DNA from: Alkalihalobacillus trypoxylicola | GTDB lineage: Bacteria; Bacillota; Bacilli; Bacillales; Bacillaceae_D | DNA length: 64,000 nucleotides | Assembly: GCF_001590785.1 (NCBI RefSeq) | Contig: NZ_LTAO01000012.1 | Location: 186,001-250,000, forward strand | Direction: 5' to 3' | Part shown: one piece after another, positions 1 to 8,272 of the stretch | Position numbering within the stretch: the stretch's first letter is position 1 | Layout: each line of letters begins with the position of its first letter | Made by a program: the position numbers and the translations under genes | The notes under the pieces: model-generated | What the model was told of the DNA's origin: nothing | Database searches by the model: none | The model's input: only the letters and a program-made list of their open reading frames with translations

Positions 1-533
1 CCCTTTTTCACTCCTGCATTTTCAACACTCCAATAAGCAGTCGGAAGGACATCAGATAGAAATAACAGGGATTCGTCTTCTAGTTCACACTCTTTTGGAA
101 TAACAAAGGGGGTATAATTACCAAAAGGAACTCTCAAATACTCCGCTTGTCCTCCTGGATGATTTCCATATTTTTCTGAATAACCAAAATAGCCTCCAGA
201 ATCATAATGTGGATTAGATCGATCACACTGACTTTCTAAATCATGCTGACAATAATGACAGGTTCCACAGGCAACCGTAAAAGGAATAACGACACGATCA
301 CCTTTTTTTACTCTCGTTACATCAGGTCCGACCTCTTCTACAATTCCCATAGGCTCATGACCAATAATATAATCAACAGGTAAAGGGAGATTTCCTTGGT
401 ATAAATGAAGATCTGAACCACATATCGCTGTAGAGGTTACTTTAATAATAATATCTTCACGTTCCTGTATTTTAGGGGTACTTACTTTTTTAACGGCCAC
501 AGAGTGTTTGCCTTGATAAGTAACTGCTTTCAT
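1..533 (-). CDS. Zinc-dependent alcohol dehydrogenase, MDR family (3' part outside window)
   Basis: The first about 177 residues of a medium-chain dehydrogenase are visible; the gene runs off the left edge. I see the catalytic-zinc cysteine in CGSDLH, the GHE motif, and the structural-zinc cysteine cluster (CGTCHYC plus a later Cys), all in the order expected of zinc alcohol dehydrogenases. A long loop after the zinc cluster resembles glutathione-independent formaldehyde dehydrogenase-like members. The start at 533 follows AAGGAGG at good spacing. The family oxidises alcohols or aldehydes with NAD(P). The substrate cannot be read from this half. Confidence 0.85.
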   Translation of the reverse strand, partial: MKAVTYQGKHSVAVKKVSTPKIQEREDIIIKVTSTAICGSDLHLYQGNLPLPVDYIIGHEPMGIVEEVGPDVTRVKKGDRVVIPFTVACGTCHYCQHDLESQCDRSNPHYDSGGYFGYSEKYGNHPGGQAEYLRVPFGNYTPFVIPKECELEDESLLFLSDVLPTAYWSVENAGVKK

Positions 534-660
534 ATCATTCCTCCTTAAATGACAGCTGCTTTTCTCAACTGTGTTTCTTATAATATTACTTTCTTCTGAT
601 TAAAATAATCATGGTAAATTCTTAGAAGCAATATTTAATAAGAGGTATAAGGAGACATAA

Positions 661-690
661 ATGACTAATACTAAATGGGATGAATTTTAA
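661..690 (+). other. Possible 9-codon leader ORF before the coat gene
   Basis: An ATG with its own AAGGAGA site opens a 9-residue frame (MTNTKWDEF) that stops two bases before the AGGAGG of the CotF-like gene. It could couple translation, or be a relic of an upstream coat gene. Support is only the two well-spaced ribosome binding sites. Confidence 0.25.
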
Positions 691-707
691 AGGAGGAAAT
701 ATACAAT

Positions 708-1364
708 ATGCAATTTCAACAGCCAGAAAGTCAACAAAATATGAATACAGGTGCTATTCCAAGTGCATTGAATCATGGTGGACATGAAATGTTTGATGTA
801 CATGAAGTGCTTGCGGCAGCCATAAATACAATCAATATATATACGGTTGCTAAAGGCCATATCCAGGATTCAGAGCTTTTAAGTATTTGTGAAAGACAAA
901 TACAGTTCATGAGTGATGAATATAATATTACCTTAGATTGCTTTAAGACTGGGAAGGACCCAATGAAGCATACCGAGGCTTACATGATGCAGCAAAATCA
1001 TGATTTTATCTACGGGACAAAACCAAGTACACAGCCTCAAAAACCAGTGAAATCTACTACTGAATTAAACGATCAAAATCTATCTCAAATGATGCTTAAT
1101 GCTATAAAAGCAAGTGGTGGTTTAAAAGCGCAGGCGGCTATGGAAGTAACAAACCCTGTTGTTAGACGTGTCATTGCTGATTCGGTACCAAATTGCATTG
1201 AGCTTGCTTATGAAATTTCTTTATATCAAAATAAGCATGGATATTATCAAGTTCCTCAACTTCCTCAACAGGATATGATGAATATGCTAAATGGATATGG
1301 AGCCACTACAATGAATAATCAAAACAATTCAAATTCTTTCAATCAAGCTCCTCCTACACATTAA
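708..1364 (+). CDS. CotF-family spore coat protein
   Basis: A 218-residue soluble protein. Residues about 20-85 form a helical segment (FDVHEVLAAAINTINIY) typical of CotF-like ferritin-type coat proteins. A second helical repeat, at about 115-180, carries the family pattern NPVVRRVIADSVPNCIELAYE. The N- and C-termini are rich in Gln, Asn and Pro, as in coat proteins. The start follows a strong AGGAGG. B. subtilis has several such paralogues (CotF, YhcQ, YraD/F/G). The role is presumably assembly into the spore coat; the exact paralogue is not clear. A hairpin terminator follows directly. Confidence 0.8.
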   Translation: MQFQQPESQQNMNTGAIPSALNHGGHEMFDVHEVLAAAINTINIYTVAKGHIQDSELLSICERQIQFMSDEYNITLDCFKTGKDPMKHTEAYMMQQNHDFIYGTKPSTQPQKPVKSTTELNDQNLSQMMLNAIKASGGLKAQAAMEVTNPVVRRVIADSVPNCIELAYEISLYQNKHGYYQVPQLPQQDMMNMLNGYGATTMNNQNNSNSFNQAPPTH

Positions 1365-1385
1365 TTGTCATAGTTCAAGAAAATG

Positions 1386-1418
1386 AAACCATGATTTTAA
1401 ACAAATCATGGTTTTTAT
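1386..1418 (+). terminator. Rho-independent terminator after the cotF-like gene
   Basis: A perfect 12-bp stem (AAACCATGATTT and its complement) with a 5-nt loop is followed by T-rich sequence. Confidence 0.8.
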
Positions 1419-1450
1419 TCTATGTTACAAAAAGAAAGGAATAGTTAATA

Positions 1451-1900
1451 ATGACAAAGCGAAATATTTGGTCGGGAGTTCTTTTTGGAGTTGGGTTAGC
1501 TGCATTTGTAGATGAAGTACTGTTTCATCAGCTTCTACGGTGGCATCATTTTTATGATCAAGCGACCACTGATATAGGTCTCATTTCTGATGGTCTTCTT
1601 CATGCATTTAGTTGGTTCGCAACGATTGGCGGGTTGTTTATTTATGCAGATTTAAAAAGGAAAAGTAGTTGGAAAGCATCTAAGTGGTGGGGAGGTGTGT
1701 TATTAGGTGCTGGTGGGTTTCAATTGTATGATGGGACTGTTCAACATAAAATCATGAAAATTCATCAAATCCGTTATGTAGATAATGTCCACATCTATGA
1801 TTGGGTTTGGAATATATTAGCTATTATAATGATTGTAATAGGATTTATCTTAATGAAAAATAATATAAAAACAAGGAAAATTAATGAATCACATGCCTAA
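1451..1900 (+). CDS. DUF2243 family membrane protein
   Basis: A 149-residue protein with about four membrane spans. It has the family's conserved His-rich segments (FVDEVLFHQLLRWHHFYD near residue 20-37, and FQLYDGTVQHKIMKIHQIRY near 90-110). The histidine density suggests metal or haem contacts, but no function is established. The gene overlaps the next one (CtaG-like) by 17 bases. This pairing makes a joint role in respiratory oxidase or copper handling plausible, which is an inference from context. Confidence 0.8.
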   Translation: MTKRNIWSGVLFGVGLAAFVDEVLFHQLLRWHHFYDQATTDIGLISDGLLHAFSWFATIGGLFIYADLKRKSSWKASKWWGGVLLGAGGFQLYDGTVQHKIMKIHQIRYVDNVHIYDWVWNILAIIMIVIGFILMKNNIKTRKINESHA

Positions 1901-2681
1901 TAACATTCCACATATTCCATCTATTCTTGTTTCCTGTTTGCTTGGATTTCTGCTATTTGGTTATATACTGGCTGTTTTGATAACAAATAAAAGAAATAAA
2001 AAGTGGCCTCGTTATCGGTTATTATGTTGGGTAATAGGTATCTTTTTGGTACTGTTTTCTTTTGTAGGACCTTTAGCAGAGCGTGCCCATCAAAGCTTTA
2101 CTTATCATATGTTAGCTCATCTATTTTTAGGAATGTTAGCACCATTATTATGGGTGTTAGCTGCACCAGTGACCTTATTACTTAAAACGATAAAGGTATC
2201 TACAGCAAGAAGAATAATGAAAATCTTTCAAAGCAAGCTAGCAAGGCTCATAACCCATCCAATGTATGCAACCATAATCAATATCGGAGGTTTATGGCTA
2301 CTGTATACGACTAGCTTGTATCATTACATACATGAAAGCATGATGTTGTATCATTTAATTCATACTCACACCTTTTTAGTAGGGTACTTATTTACTAGCT
2401 CGCTCCTTTATATCGAGCCTATTTATCATAGGGTTTCTTTTAAAACTCGTGCCATTTTCTTAATTTTGGCTATTGCGGGACATGGAATATTATCAAAATA
2501 TTTATATGCACATTCTCTAAAGGGGATAAGCGTAATCGATAGCGAAAAAGGTTCTATGCTTATGTATTACGGTGGAGATACCATAGATATGTTCATCATC
2601 ATCATTTTTTGCTATCAATGGTACAAAGCTGTTCGTCCAAGGCATCCCTTACATAAAAGTAATCAAAATATCTTCATGTAA
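1884..2681 (+). CDS. CtaG-type cytochrome c oxidase assembly protein
   Basis: A 265-residue polytopic membrane protein with about seven spans. The conserved caa3_CtaG features are visible: SFVGPLAERAHQSFTYHMLAHLFLGMLAPLLWVLAAP (the His/Met-rich core, about 57-95) and the downstream HLIHTHTFLVGYLF segment. In Bacillus, CtaG is needed for formation of active caa3 oxidase, probably in copper delivery. The start codon lies inside the DUF2243 gene with an AAGGA site just upstream, so the two are probably co-translated. It is a CtaG paralogue; it is not beside ctaCDEF here. Confidence 0.85.
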   Translation: MNHMPNNIPHIPSILVSCLLGFLLFGYILAVLITNKRNKKWPRYRLLCWVIGIFLVLFSFVGPLAERAHQSFTYHMLAHLFLGMLAPLLWVLAAPVTLLLKTIKVSTARRIMKIFQSKLARLITHPMYATIINIGGLWLLYTTSLYHYIHESMMLYHLIHTHTFLVGYLFTSSLLYIEPIYHRVSFKTRAIFLILAIAGHGILSKYLYAHSLKGISVIDSEKGSMLMYYGGDTIDMFIIIIFCYQWYKAVRPRHPLHKSNQNIFM

Positions 2682-2830
2682 AACTTTTATATATTTCAGC
2701 ATAACTTTTCTCATTGAAAAAAATTTAAAGCGAGGATAAACATTATGTGGGTAGAATCATTACTCGATTCCACCCACTAATCTTAGTATGTTTTTATAAA
2801 GGTTTATCATCATTAGCTATAATTGAATCC

Positions 2831-3273
2831 ATTTCATCATTCATATTTTATAATGAAAATCGAACGATTAGGTTTTTGATTTTCACTTTAGGTAGATGCT
2901 TTCCCAAGGGCTTGTCTTCAGCTAACTCTGACTACAAAGAGCGTCGTCAGAGTGGATCTTCACACTGCGCTAATCCTTTGGGAGTCACTACCTCCGTTAC
3001 AATCAACAAGATGATTCATAAACATTCAGTACAATTTTATAATAAAAATCGAACGATTTGGTTTTTGATTTTCACTTTAGGTAGATGCTTTCCCAAGGGC
3101 TTGTCTTCAGCTAACTCTGACTACAAAGAGCGTCGTCAGAGTGGATATTCACACTGCGCCGATCCTTTGGGAGTCACTACCTACCGTTTCAATCAACGAG
3201 TAAATTCGCAAACATTCAATACATTTTTCTAATGAATGTTTGGTTTTATTCACTTATAGAGCAATGATGAAAT
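2831..3273 (+). repeat. Family A dispersed repeat, two modules in tandem (copy A1)
   Basis: The stretch begins with ATTTCATCATTCAT and ends with its inverted counterpart ending in AATGATGAAAT. Inside are two copies of a core running from CTTTAGGTAGATGCTTTCCC to TTTGGGAGTCACTACC, at about 2882-2992 and 3075-3183. The core folds on itself (AGGTAG...CTACCT, TCCCAA...TTGGGA, and CTCTGAC...GTCAGAG). An open frame crosses it but is repeat-derived and not a gene. The element ends nine bases before the catalase stop codon. Confidence 0.85.
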
Positions 3274-3281
3274 TCACTACA

Positions 3282-4136
3282 TTAGTGATTTAAGTCTTTT
3301 AAGCCGGGGCTGTGTTCATTGGCGATTTCAGGTAGTTCAGGTACCGGAAATCCTGCAGGTGGTGGAGTTACGGTCAACTCTCCTCCATTTCGACTTGGAG
3401 TTTGGCCACTAAATATGTCCGCTATTTTGGTTTCGTCTAAACGGAAATTAAATTGGGTGTTATGGTAGCCCATGTCTACAAATTTTTTGCATTCAGGATA
3501 TTTATTAATATCATAATTGGGAACAGGGAATGTTTTCGCCCAATCTACCCCTAGCGTTTCAAGAGCTTTTGCAAAAGCGTTTTGATGAGCATTATCACGA
3601 ACGATTAAAAATCCTAGTGTTTCTCGTAAAGATTGGTTAGAGCTCATTTCATAAATTCTTGTTTTTTCGAGAACGCCCGTAGATTCTAGCACCACATTAT
3701 TTAGTAAATCTGCAATTAAGTTACCGTGGTTATAAACCCAAGAACCGTTCCATGGGTTTCCTCCTGCATCTACTGGAAGTGAGGATTGAGCAGCAGCAAT
3801 AAAATGGTGAGGGTTTGCATGTAAAACCGCATCATCGAGAGGAGCTTGATCTTGTGCAACATTTCCAACCCCTTGCCCTCCAGATTCATCAAGCAATGCA
3901 TTAATCGTGCTTTGTACAAGCTCTACATGGGCAATTTCCTCTAAGAAAACCCCTCTTAAAAGATCTCGATATTTTTTATCTTTACCACGGAAGTTAGAGC
4001 TTTGAAAGAAATACTGCATCATCGTTCTCATTTCACCAAATTGTCCACCTAACGTTTCTTGTAAAACCTTTGCTGCCGCTGGGTCTGGTTGATCTGGCTT
4101 AATGATGTTAATCAATTCTTCTTTATAATAATACAT
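3282..4136 (-). CDS. Manganese catalase (non-haem)
   Basis: A 284-residue protein with the ferritin-like four-helix fold of dimanganese catalases, which convert hydrogen peroxide to water and oxygen. Likely metal ligands are Glu35 (GGQFGEM), Glu67 and His70 (LEEIAHVE), a Glu in NNVVLES and a His in RDNAHQNAF. The C-terminal tail is Pro-rich. It resembles B. subtilis YdbD and the CotJC-like coat catalases; the length fits the YdbD type. The gene stands alone. Its 3' end abuts repeat A1, so its terminator may lie within that repeat. Confidence 0.9.
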   Translation of the reverse strand: MYYYKEELINIIKPDQPDPAAAKVLQETLGGQFGEMRTMMQYFFQSSNFRGKDKKYRDLLRGVFLEEIAHVELVQSTINALLDESGGQGVGNVAQDQAPLDDAVLHANPHHFIAAAQSSLPVDAGGNPWNGSWVYNHGNLIADLLNNVVLESTGVLEKTRIYEMSSNQSLRETLGFLIVRDNAHQNAFAKALETLGVDWAKTFPVPNYDINKYPECKKFVDMGYHNTQFNFRLDETKIADIFSGQTPSRNGGELTVTPPPAGFPVPELPEIANEHSPGLKDLNH

Positions 4137-4285
4137 CCCTATTTACCTACCTTCATTTAAAATTTGACTAATAGTAATCCTTTTTTATCATGTCCAACTA
4201 GTGAAGTTTTATTGCTGTTATTACATGAAATAGCAAACGTTACACCATACTAAAAGTAAATATAAAGGTGAAAGGATTACACATA

Positions 4286-5125
4286 ATGGAACATAATATG
4301 TTTTATGGACAAGATTATAAGGTTTTACCCATAACATCCATTAAAGATGGGAAAATCCTTGAAATCAGCGATGATCTGTTTTGTTATACCAATCATATTG
4401 TGAATATCGTATTTATTGGAGGAAGAGAGGAAGAAGAATTTGTACTAATTGATAGTGGATTACCAAAAAGCTCCAAAGAAATTATTAAAACAGCTCAATT
4501 TATTTATGGAGAACAATCTAAACCAAAAGCGATTATTTTGACTCATGGTCATTTTGAACATGTAGGCTCCATTATTGAACTGATCGAATATTGGGATGTC
4601 CCAGTATTTGCTCATGAGAAAGAAATCCCTTATTTAACAGGCGAAAAAGCGTACGAAGAGCCTGATTCAACAGTAGAAGGAGGTTTAGTCGCTAAACTAG
4701 CTGGTTTCTTTCCAAATGAACCTATTCATTTATCAACTCATGTTCATGTGTTAGAGGAAGGAACCGTTCCTTTTTTGAGTGAATTTCAATGGCTGCATAC
4801 TCCAGGCCATTCACCAGGCCATATTTCTTTGTTTAGAAAGCGAGATGGGGCTTTAATTGTAGGAGATAGTTTTATTACAGTAAGACAGGATTCATTGTTT
4901 AAGACTTTCGTACAAAAGGAGGAAATGAGTGGTCCACCAAGATATTTTACTACAGACTGGCCACTGGCTTATGAATCTGTAAAAAAGCTTCAACGATTAA
5001 ATCCTAAGCTAGCTATTACAGGTCATGGAGTTCCAATAAAAGGGGATAAATTAAAGCAAGGTTTGGATGAGCTAATAGAACATTTTAATGAGATAGCTAT
5101 TCCTGATTACGGTAAATATGTTTAA
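4286..5125 (+). CDS. MBL-fold metallo-hydrolase
   Basis: A 279-residue metallo-beta-lactamase fold protein. Metal ligands in order: HGHFEH (about 90-95), the His in HTPGHSPGH, the Asp in VGDS, and the His in TGHGVPI. The usual HxHxDH motif has Glu in place of Asp (see findings). I chose the ATG at 4286, because the GAAAGGA sequence sits about 10 bases upstream; a GTG at 4268 is the alternative. The family includes thiolesterases, lactonases and glyoxalase II-like enzymes; the substrate is unknown. No operon partner is evident. Confidence 0.85.
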   Translation: MEHNMFYGQDYKVLPITSIKDGKILEISDDLFCYTNHIVNIVFIGGREEEEFVLIDSGLPKSSKEIIKTAQFIYGEQSKPKAIILTHGHFEHVGSIIELIEYWDVPVFAHEKEIPYLTGEKAYEEPDSTVEGGLVAKLAGFFPNEPIHLSTHVHVLEEGTVPFLSEFQWLHTPGHSPGHISLFRKRDGALIVGDSFITVRQDSLFKTFVQKEEMSGPPRYFTTDWPLAYESVKKLQRLNPKLAITGHGVPIKGDKLKQGLDELIEHFNEIAIPDYGKYV

Positions 5126-5223
5126 TTCTTTATTACTTACTTTTTAATAAGCCTGAATAAGAGTTTTCTTTAAATCAAACCCTAAAATGAGCAGGAAAAA
5201 AGCTCAGAAAGAAGGGAGAAAAG

Positions 5224-5655
5224 ATGTATCTAAAAGCATTTCTAATGAAGTGGGTTATGATTACATTGGTGATTGCTTTAGTGTTTGGACTATTTGCTCA
5301 TTTTAGCTTTGGAAAAATTTTGACGATAAGTACGATTTTATCTCTTGTAGCTTTCGTAGGTGATCTATTTATCATGCCTAAAATTAGGAATATATGGGCG
5401 ACAGTGAGTGACTTTGCATTAGCTTGGATTGGAATTGCCGTTATTGCAGATTTGATTTCAAATAGTCCCATTTCAATAATGGCTTATTCATTTTGGGCAG
5501 CACTCATTATCGCAGGTGGAGAATATTTTTATCACCGTTATTTATTGAACCATGTATTCAAAAAACATTCAGACATGCACCACTTTGGGAATATGCAAAC
5601 TGAATTTGGAGAAGAGCTGGAATTAAAGAGTAGAATAAACCCTGATAAAAAATAA
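5224..5655 (+). CDS. YndM-like DUF2512 membrane protein
   Basis: A 143-residue protein with four predicted membrane spans, followed by a charged tail (about 115-143) containing HxDMHHFG. This arrangement and the LVAFVGDLFIMPK segment match the DUF2512 family (B. subtilis YndM), often found in spore formers. Function unknown. A strong ribosome binding site (GAAGGGAGA) precedes the ATG. An imperfect hairpin with T-run follows at about 5667-5701. Confidence 0.8.
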   Translation: MYLKAFLMKWVMITLVIALVFGLFAHFSFGKILTISTILSLVAFVGDLFIMPKIRNIWATVSDFALAWIGIAVIADLISNSPISIMAYSFWAALIIAGGEYFYHRYLLNHVFKKHSDMHHFGNMQTEFGEELELKSRINPDKK

Positions 5656-5666
5656 ACAAACACTTG

Positions 5667-5701
5667 AAGGTATCGAGAAACATATCGATATCTTTTTTTA
5701 T
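5667..5701 (+). terminator. Probable terminator after the DUF2512 gene
   Basis: An imperfect stem (GGTATCG with CGATATC) is followed by TTTTTTTATTT. Confidence 0.55.
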
Positions 5702-5937
5702 TTCAGTATAAGCATGTATGATTAAAATGGTAAAATAAAGAACTATTAAAAGTAGTATTCTATATGTAGTTTTTGGTAAATTATTATCATTGAGCTTAAA
5801 TAGTAAGAATTAATGTATTTTCGACTAACGAAACGGATTTAAAATGATTAAGCTTTATGATATTAGGCTACAAGTTTCTTACAACGGATGAAGTAAAAAG
5901 GTAAAAAAAAGAATGGGTACGATTAGGAGGGTTAAAA

Positions 5938-6365
5938 GTGAAACGAGTGGATGTGACCTATGTGCTTCTTTGTGATGAAAAAAATGAGAAGGTACTATTG
6001 GTTAAAAATAGGGGGAAGATACTTCTTATTATACGCTTCCAGGAGGAGCTGTTGAGAGTGGAGAAACTCTGGAAGAGGCAGCTATCCGTGAAGTAAAGGA
6101 AGAAACAGGATTGGATGTTAAGGTTAAGGGGATTTTTTCTATAGGGGAAGCCTTTTTCGAAGATAGAGGACATCATGCTATTTTCTTTACTTTTAGAGGA
6201 GAAATAACAGGAGGGACTCTCCATATTTCTAGACCAGAAGAAATTGATGAAGTCATTTGGATGGATGCCCGGGAAGCAGAGAAATATATACATATTACTA
6301 ATGAAACGGAACCTTCAATAAAAAGCATCACTTCTGTTCCTTACTTTCTTAGAGAAAAAAGTTAG
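5938..6365 (+). pseudogene. NUDIX hydrolase, frameshifted at a G-run
   Basis: The GTG at 5938 follows TAGGAGGG and starts KRVDVTYVLLCDEKNEKVLLVKN. The frame is lost at the five-G run 6011-6015. One extra G would restore EDTSYYTLPGGAVESGETLEE and so on, giving a complete NUDIX box (GAVESGETLEEAAIREVKEETG) and a normal C-terminus to 6365. The intact protein would be about 142 residues and would hydrolyse a nucleoside diphosphate derivative. Either this is a recent pseudogene or the base call in the homopolymer is wrong. The family assignment is sure; its activity is not. Confidence 0.8.
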
Positions 6366-6428
6366 GAAAGAGGATTGCACCAAAGATGATTTTAAATAGT
6401 TCATGTATTGAATTTTTAGATTTTATAT

Positions 6429-6600
6429 AAAAGCTAGCGGACACAAGTCAGGACTCTAGTGAGATGAAGTGGCCTTGCCGATATTCACTTTTAAAAAAGT
6501 TAGTTCGGCGCTACCCCACCGGCCGCGTAGTGACTTGGGGAGCGAAGAGCTGATGACCTATCATGTATGGAGTCATTCATAGTATTTACCCCAGTTTCTT
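6429..6600 (+). repeat. Family B dispersed repeat, 5'-truncated (copy B1)
   Basis: It starts at GCTAGCGGACACAAG and includes the conserved AAAAAGTTAGTTCGGCG block seen in the copies at 35054-35360 (inverted) and 60469-60737. The first about 130 bases of the full element are missing. Confidence 0.75.
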
Positions 6601-6636
6601 TAAATTGACAACGAGATGAAGAAGAGATATCATAAA

Positions 6637-6651
6637 GCGTAATAATTACGA
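6637..6651 (+). promoter_or_regulatory. Zur box
   Basis: GCGTAATAATTACGA matches the Bacillus Zur operator (TCGTAATNATTACGA) at every position but the first. It lies 20 bases before the start codon of the COG0523 GTPase, so Zur would block its expression when zinc is sufficient. Confidence 0.85.
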
Positions 6652-6671
6652 TTAAAGGGCGGGGATTTAAA

Positions 6672-7847
6672 ATGAATATACCTGTTACGGTTTTGAGTGG
6701 TTATCTAGGTTCGGGGAAAACAACTTTACTACAACATATTTTACATCAAAAAGAACATTTAAAAATAGCGGTTATTGTTAATGACATGAGTGAAATTAAT
6801 ATCGATAGCCAAATGATTAAAAAGCATGGAGTCATTAGAAGTGACGAAAAATTAGTCGAGCTCCAAAATGGATGTATTTGTTGTACTCTTCGAGAGGATT
6901 TATTATTGGAGGTGGAAAAGTTAGTAGATGAAAACTATTTTGATTATATCGTCATAGAATCTTCAGGGATAAGTGAGCCTATTCCAGTGGCTCAAACCTT
7001 TACATATATGGATGAGGAGCTAGGAGTCGATTTATCCAAAAAGTGCCGCTTAGATACAATGGTCACCGTAGTCGATGCTGAACATTTTTGGGAGCATTAT
7101 TCTTCTGGAGACTCATTGATTGAACGGAAGCAAGCTGTTAGTGAAGAGGATGAAAGAGAGGTTGTCGATTTATTAGTAGACCAGATTGAATTTGCTAATG
7201 TTATATTGTTAAATAAAGCAGAAATGATTGATAAAGCTAGCTTACAGCTTTTAAAGAGCTTTATGCGTAAGCTCAATGCAGAAGCCGAAATCATCGAAAC
7301 TACCTATTCTCAAGTGCCTTTAGAAAACATTTTAAATACCCGTTCTTTTCAATTCGAAAAAGCGAGTCAATCGGCAGGCTGGATAAAAGAATTAAATGAG
7401 GAGCATGTCCCAGAAACAGAAGAATATCGCATATCTTCGTTCGTATTTAAAAGTAAAAAACCCTTTCATCCTACTAGATTTATGAATTGGTTAGAAAATT
7501 GGCCAACAGAGGTGGTTCGTGCTAAGGGCTTCTTTTGGTTAGCATCTAGAAATGAAGAAGTAGGGCTGCTTTCCCAAGCGGGTATGAATGTGACCATTAG
7601 TGGAGCTGGAAATTGGGTAGCGACTTATCCATTGGAAGAAAGAGAAAGTTTACTAATAGAAGACGAGAAATTGAGGCAAACCTGGGATCATCAATATGGA
7701 GATCGACTAACGGAATTGGTATTAATCGGTGTCTCTATGTCACATGAGCAAATAGCGAGCTCTCTTCAGGAATGCGTACTTACAGATGCTGAGATGAAAA
7801 GTAATTGGAAAACGCTCGCTGATCCGTTACCTTTATTTAGGGAGTAG
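6672..7847 (+). CDS. zagA: COG0523/CobW-family zinc-homeostasis GTPase (ZagA/YciC type)
   Basis: A 391-residue G3E-family P-loop GTPase. Visible motifs are Walker A GYLGSGKTT (residues about 9-17), the metal-binding CxCC (NGCICCTLRED, about 73), Walker B-like ESSGISEP, and the guanine-specificity LNKAE (about 180). The C-terminal CobW domain follows. B. subtilis ZagA (YciC, similar length) is a Zur-repressed GTPase that helps deliver zinc under starvation. The near-perfect Zur box at 6637-6651 supports the same role here. The gene stands alone, and a convergent hairpin separates it from sspE. Confidence 0.88.
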   Translation: MNIPVTVLSGYLGSGKTTLLQHILHQKEHLKIAVIVNDMSEINIDSQMIKKHGVIRSDEKLVELQNGCICCTLREDLLLEVEKLVDENYFDYIVIESSGISEPIPVAQTFTYMDEELGVDLSKKCRLDTMVTVVDAEHFWEHYSSGDSLIERKQAVSEEDEREVVDLLVDQIEFANVILLNKAEMIDKASLQLLKSFMRKLNAEAEIIETTYSQVPLENILNTRSFQFEKASQSAGWIKELNEEHVPETEEYRISSFVFKSKKPFHPTRFMNWLENWPTEVVRAKGFFWLASRNEEVGLLSQAGMNVTISGAGNWVATYPLEERESLLIEDEKLRQTWDHQYGDRLTELVLIGVSMSHEQIASSLQECVLTDAEMKSNWKTLADPLPLFRE

Positions 7848-7865
7848 TAATAAGCTAGTATAAAA

Positions 7866-7900
7866 GGAGAAGGCGCATCTAGGTGCACCTTCTCCATTTT
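7866..7900. terminator. Bidirectional terminator between zagA and sspE
   Basis: A stem of GGAGAAGG(C/T)GCA paired with TGCACCTTCTCC is flanked by T-rich sequence on the plus strand and A-rich sequence on the other side. Confidence 0.8.
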
Positions 7901-7902
7901 TA

Positions 7903-8067
7903 TTATTGATTTTTTTGAGATTGAGATTGTTGGTTTTGCTTTCTCACTTCTTGGGCATCTGTTTCGCTAGCAAATTCAGTTTGCTGGCTTTGTCCTTGTT
8001 GAGAAGCTTGGTTTTGTTTTCTTACCTCTTGAGCGTTTGTTTTAGACGGATTATTATTTTGAGCCAT
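7903..8067 (-). CDS. sspE: Gamma-type small acid-soluble spore protein
   Basis: A 54-residue Gln/Asn-rich protein with two direct repeats of the sequence NAQEVRKQNQ / DAQEVRKQNQ (about residues 12-21 and 37-46). This is the signature of gamma-SASP, the amino-acid store degraded by Gpr at germination. The Gpr-like cleavage motif (TEFASETDA) sits between the repeats. The start at 8067 follows GGGGGGTGA; an upstream start in the same frame has no ribosome site. Expression in the forespore by sigma-G or sigma-F is expected for the family. Confidence 0.93.
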   Translation of the reverse strand: MAQNNNPSKTNAQEVRKQNQASQQGQSQQTEFASETDAQEVRKQNQQSQSQKNQ

Positions 8068-8272
8068 TTCATTCACCCCCCTGACCAGTAGATTAACCAT
8101 CTATAGATTTTCTATACACATGCTGGGAAAAAATGTTTTAATGGTCTTTTAAGCATTTTAATTGGTTTGTAAAGAAGTTGCCTTTCCGTTGGTGAAAAGA
8201 ATTTAATCCGTACAGACACAATCAAGCCTAGTTCGACATAATTATAAAAGAATGAGACTTGGAGGTGAGACA

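Noticed and set aside
2747-3232. A 161-codon open frame as a protein gene
   Set aside because: It lies across two copies of the family A repeat; the same peptide recurs at other repeat copies, without ribosome binding sites and broken by indels in copies A2 and A4.
6111-6365. A separate small gene starting in the middle of the NUDIX box
   Set aside because: It is the second part of the frameshifted NUDIX gene that starts at 5938.
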